NCBI RefSeq assembly: GCF_014672715.2
Contig: NZ_CP058566.2
Location: forward strand, 1,302,001 to 1,366,000
Source: Dehalogenimonas etheniformans
GTDB taxonomy: Bacteria > Chloroflexota > Dehalococcoidia > Dehalococcoidales > Dehalococcoidaceae
Direction of reading: 5' to 3'
DNA length: 64,000 nt
In this document: positions 61,964 through 64,000 of the stretch, in pieces
Position numbering within the stretch: position 1 is the first letter of the stretch
Layout of the letters: each line of letters begins with the position of its first letter
The notes under the pieces: generated by a model
The model's database searches: none
What the model saw: the letters and a program-made list of their open reading frames with translations, nothing else
Told to the model about the DNA's origin: nothing
Made by a program: the position numbers and the translations under genes

Positions 61964-62047
61964 CTAGCTTCGCTCTGCCCGCAGACGATCCGCGCCAATT
62001 AAAGAAATCGCCACCATGAAAATGAAGATCCCAAGCTCGATAATCAT
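61964..62047 (-). CDS. 27-residue membrane peptide coupled to the receiver gene
   Basis: A short ORF whose ATG overlaps the stop of the receiver protein (ATGA). GGGAGG lies seven bases upstream. The peptide is a single hydrophobic helix (MIIELGIFIFMVAISLIGA) followed by a basic tail (DRLRAERS). Coupling and the ribosome site support translation. It is far too short to be a normal RdhB anchor. Confidence 0.55.
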   Translation of the reverse strand: MIIELGIFIFMVAISLIGADRLRAERS

Positions 62048-62391
62048 TGTCTCGCCTCCCAAAGGGTTGCTTTCACCCGTTCCTGTAGTTCGATCTTATC
62101 CAGTGGTTTGTACAGGTAGTCGTCAGCTCCGGCATCCAGGGCTCCAATCAGCCGCTCCGCACTGCCGTTGTGATCTGCGAGGAGAATGACCGGAACGCCG
62201 GGCCGGGTTTTGAGGCCGCTTAAAATCTCATCCGATGCATTGTGCTCAAGGTCGACAATGACCAATCCGGCGGAATCAATACCGCCTTGTCCAGGCCAAG
62301 TGCTGACTTTAACGCCTGATATGCTCCTTTCGAGGGTCCTTTTAATGTCCATGAAGACGTCACGATTGTCTTCGGCAACGAGTATGTCCAT
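62044..62391 (-). CDS. Stand-alone response-regulator receiver protein
   Basis: A 115-residue CheY-like receiver without an output domain. Acidic pocket in ILVAEDNRDVF, probable phospho-acceptor Asp in GLVIVDLEHN, and Lys in YKPLDKIEL. ATG 62391 follows GAGGGGAAA; the longer frame adds a sequence unlike a receiver. It lies between an OmpR-type regulator and the rdh-linked radical SAM gene. No kinase is in view. Confidence 0.85.
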   Translation of the reverse strand: MDILVAEDNRDVFMDIKRTLERSISGVKVSTWPGQGGIDSAGLVIVDLEHNASDEILSGLKTRPGVPVILLADHNGSAERLIGALDAGADDYLYKPLDKIELQERVKATLWEARQ

Positions 62392-62544
62392 TTTCCCCTC
62401 GCGTTCCCTGATTGATACCAGTCTAAATGAACACACCCACGCACCCGGCAACAGCTTGCAACAGTAAAAAAACTGTAAGAAGCATAATTGGCACTAACAA
62501 ACACGTAAAAAAACCAAGTGACACGAAAGGTAACAATCTTCATA

Positions 62545-62576
62545 AAACAAGGCTCTCCTTTCGGAGAGCCTTGTTT
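62545..62576 (-). terminator. Terminator after the OmpR-type regulator
   Basis: Fourteen pairs, AAACAAGGCTCTCC/GGAGAGCCTTGTTT, with the loop bases TTTC (plus strand). It lies just after the regulator stop and is followed on the minus strand by TTATG. It separates the regulator from the receiver gene. Confidence 0.8.
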
Positions 62577-62594
62577 GGCTAACGTTTGTTCCGG

Positions 62595-63275
62595 TTACGA
62601 CGGAGAAATCAAGCGGAAACCGATTCCTCTCTCGTTAACCAGCATGGGCGACCGGGCATCAGCCTCCAGCTTGGCTCTCAAGCGGTCAACATATACCCTA
62701 ATGGCTTTGCTTGAGCCGGGGTAGTCCTCACCCCACAGCTCACGTGCGATGCTGCGATAAGAGGTGACCTGGCCGCAGTTGCGCATCAGGTGCTGGAGGA
62801 TGATATTTTCTGCCCGGGTCAAAGGCACTTCCCGCCCCATGAAATATGCCCGATGGATAAAGGCATCCAAACGCAACAAACCACTGACCAGTGATTGACT
62901 TTCAGCTCGCCCACGTACCCGCCGCAGAAGGGCTTTGGTCCGGGCGATGAATTCGATCTGCTTGATCGGCTTGGTCAGGCATTCATCGGCGCCGATGTCC
63001 AGGCAGCGGACAAGATCGACTTCGTTCAAATCGTTTTTGACGGCGACGATGGGCACCATTGAGAAAAGTACCAGTCTTTTCAGGAAATCGAAACCGCTCA
63101 TATCGGGCAGTTTGAGATCAGTGACCACAAGATCAAAACGTTCCCGTTCCGCCAGGTCCAATCCTTCTTCGCCTGAAGAACATGGAACTACACTCACATC
63201 AGGCCACGGGATTTTGAGAGTTGAACCGATGATTTCGGTACATTCTGGATCACCGTCGATAACGAGTACTTGCAT
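62595..63275 (-). CDS. OmpR/PhoB-family response regulator
   Basis: A 226-residue two-domain regulator. Receiver (1-115): VLVIDGDPECTE, phospho-acceptor in DLVVTDLKLPDMSG and Lys in LTKPIKQIEF. The DNA-binding winged helix (about 125-226) contains LTRAENIILQHLMRNCGQVTSYRSIARELWGEDY and IRVYVDRLRAKLEADARSP. ATG 63275 follows AAGGGGAC. The usual partner kinase is absent. It is the most obvious candidate controller of the rdh genes downstream, by position only. Confidence 0.92.
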   Translation of the reverse strand: MQVLVIDGDPECTEIIGSTLKIPWPDVSVVPCSSGEEGLDLAERERFDLVVTDLKLPDMSGFDFLKRLVLFSMVPIVAVKNDLNEVDLVRCLDIGADECLTKPIKQIEFIARTKALLRRVRGRAESQSLVSGLLRLDAFIHRAYFMGREVPLTRAENIILQHLMRNCGQVTSYRSIARELWGEDYPGSSKAIRVYVDRLRAKLEADARSPMLVNERGIGFRLISPS

Positions 63276-63452
63276 CTGTCCCCTTTGCTGATCAAGAATC
63301 CGATCTAGCAATTTGATTTTAGGTCTTGTGCAGGTGAGGACAAATACGTATTGCTACCTATTTTTGACTGAAACGGTACTAATTCTCTCAATTACATCAT
63401 TTGCAATATTAATACCGATAACATTGAGGGCCACGGAAAGGCTTATTAAGAG

Positions 63453-63713
63453 TTAACCACCCATACGGCGGTAGTACAAATAAAGGGCGATAGCGATAGC
63501 CAGAATGATAAAGGAAACGATGTTGGCGGAAATAATAACGACATCTCCCAAATGGATGCCGTAAATGCCCCATATGGTTACTCCAATCAAGAACTGGCCC
63601 AGAGTCATGAGGCTGATATCCTTGACGCACCTGGTACGCCGCATCTTGATGATCTGTGGAACAAAACCAAAGGTCGTCAAGAGGGCCGCAATGGCGCCCA
63701 CCACATACCACAT
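63453..63713 (-). CDS. SemiSWEET-type sugar transporter (MtN3/PQ-loop)
   Basis: An 86-residue protein with three membrane helices. The PQ motif is in ALLTTFGFVPQIIKMRRTRCVKDISLMTLGQFLIGVTIWGIYGI. SemiSWEETs work as homodimers to move small sugars. An ATG start follows GGAGAAGCG. It ends about 180 bases upstream of the OmpR-type regulator on the same strand, without an obvious link to it. Confidence 0.88.
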   Translation of the reverse strand: MWYVVGAIAALLTTFGFVPQIIKMRRTRCVKDISLMTLGQFLIGVTIWGIYGIHLGDVVIISANIVSFIILAIAIALYLYYRRMGG

Positions 63714-63805
63714 TCGAACGCTTCTCCTTTGTTTCTCATGGGGTCTTTGTCTTTATGTAACGTGGCATTATACAATAATTTAATTTACTTACTAACGGAG
63801 GAACC

Positions 63806-64000
63806 TTGGCAAAGTTGGCGCTGGATCTCCATGACATCTACAATCGCGGCGCGGCGATCGAATCTGAACTCAACCGGGTGATCTCCGAGGCGGTGGCAAA
63901 AAAAGTTTCAATAGTCGAGATAATCCCAGGAAAGGGCTCCGGCCAGTTGAAAAAACACGTTCTCAGGTTCCTGGCCCAACCAGAGATAAAGAAGCTGTAC
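63806..64000 (+). CDS. Smr-domain protein (3' end missing)
   Basis: The first 65 residues of a Smr (small MutS-related) domain protein: KLALDLHDIYNRGAAIESEL gives the LDLH motif, and EIIPGKGSGQLKKHVLRFL gives the conserved GxG-type segment. Smr domains are nucleases or RNA-binding modules. A TTG start follows GGAGG. Because the Smr motif begins at the start codon, this is a free-standing Smr protein, not MutS2. The gene runs off the window. Confidence 0.85.
   Translation, partial: MAKLALDLHDIYNRGAAIESELNRVISEAVAKKVSIVEIIPGKGSGQLKKHVLRFLAQPEIKKLY

Noticed and set aside
54439-62594. rdhB anchor gene
   Set aside because: I checked the gaps for a 70-100-residue multi-helix ORF on the minus strand. 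Only the 27-residue peptide is hydrophobic, and it is too short.
1-64000. CRISPR arrays, tRNA or rRNA genes, intact insertion sequences
   Set aside because: I saw no regularly spaced repeats, no cloverleaf-like segments with a T-arm, and no transposase frames.

Overview
The window looks like chromosomal DNA of an organohalide-respiring Dehalococcoidia bacterium (Chloroflexota), most like Dehalogenimonas. The main evidence is two reductive dehalogenase catalytic genes (rdhA) with twin-arginine signals, accompanied by cobalamin-binding radical SAM genes. An archaeal-type GAPDH, a TAXI-type TRAP transporter, and frequent GTG/TTG starts with strong Shine-Dalgarno sites fit this. The assignment is inferred from gene content; no rRNA or tRNA gene was seen.

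Layout. 1-22.1 kb is mostly housekeeping: prfA-prmC, etfBA, a tungstate/molybdate ABC operon (tupABC) behind a Moco/Tuco-type riboswitch and terminator, an EF-G paralogue, SpoIIM-like and Xer genes, purF, a fatty-acid operon (yceD-rpmF-fabD-fabG-nusB-acpP), proB and mfd. Two inverted copies of a composite repeat (about 13.2-13.6 kb and 22.2-22.4 kb) bracket the yceD-to-mfd block.

22.4-28.4 kb is an AT-richer accessory island: a terminase-small-subunit-like protein, a DUF2130 protein, an OLD-type ATPase/TOPRIM protein, and a HTH protein ending in a PD-(D/E)xK-like nuclease motif. The last gene has a textbook promoter overlaid by a palindromic operator. Together these form a candidate uncharacterised defence system. 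28.4-36.9 kb is repeat-rich, with scattered single genes: PfpI-like, Cys-rich DUF2769-like, SDR, HerA-like ATPase, YHS-like, hemerythrin and acyltransferase.

37-54.4 kb holds type II GAPDH, an MMPL transporter, a DUF2089 regulator operon that includes an easily missed 39-aa membrane protein, CbiX, and a regulator/radical-SAM/TRAP-TAXI operon. It then has a GSDH-like protein, ABC-F, PAC2 and an M20 peptidase.

54.5-63.3 kb is an organohalide-respiration locus on the minus strand. In transcription order it holds an OmpR-type regulator, a stand-alone receiver with a coupled 27-aa membrane peptide, an activase-like radical SAM gene behind a large inverted-repeat leader, rdhA, two B12-binding radical SAM genes, and a second rdhA. 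No rdhB anchor gene or sensor kinase is visible. Both rdhA genes share a leader with a short ORF and paired GGGA(G/A)AGAC repeats. The window ends with a SemiSWEET gene and the start of an Smr-domain gene.
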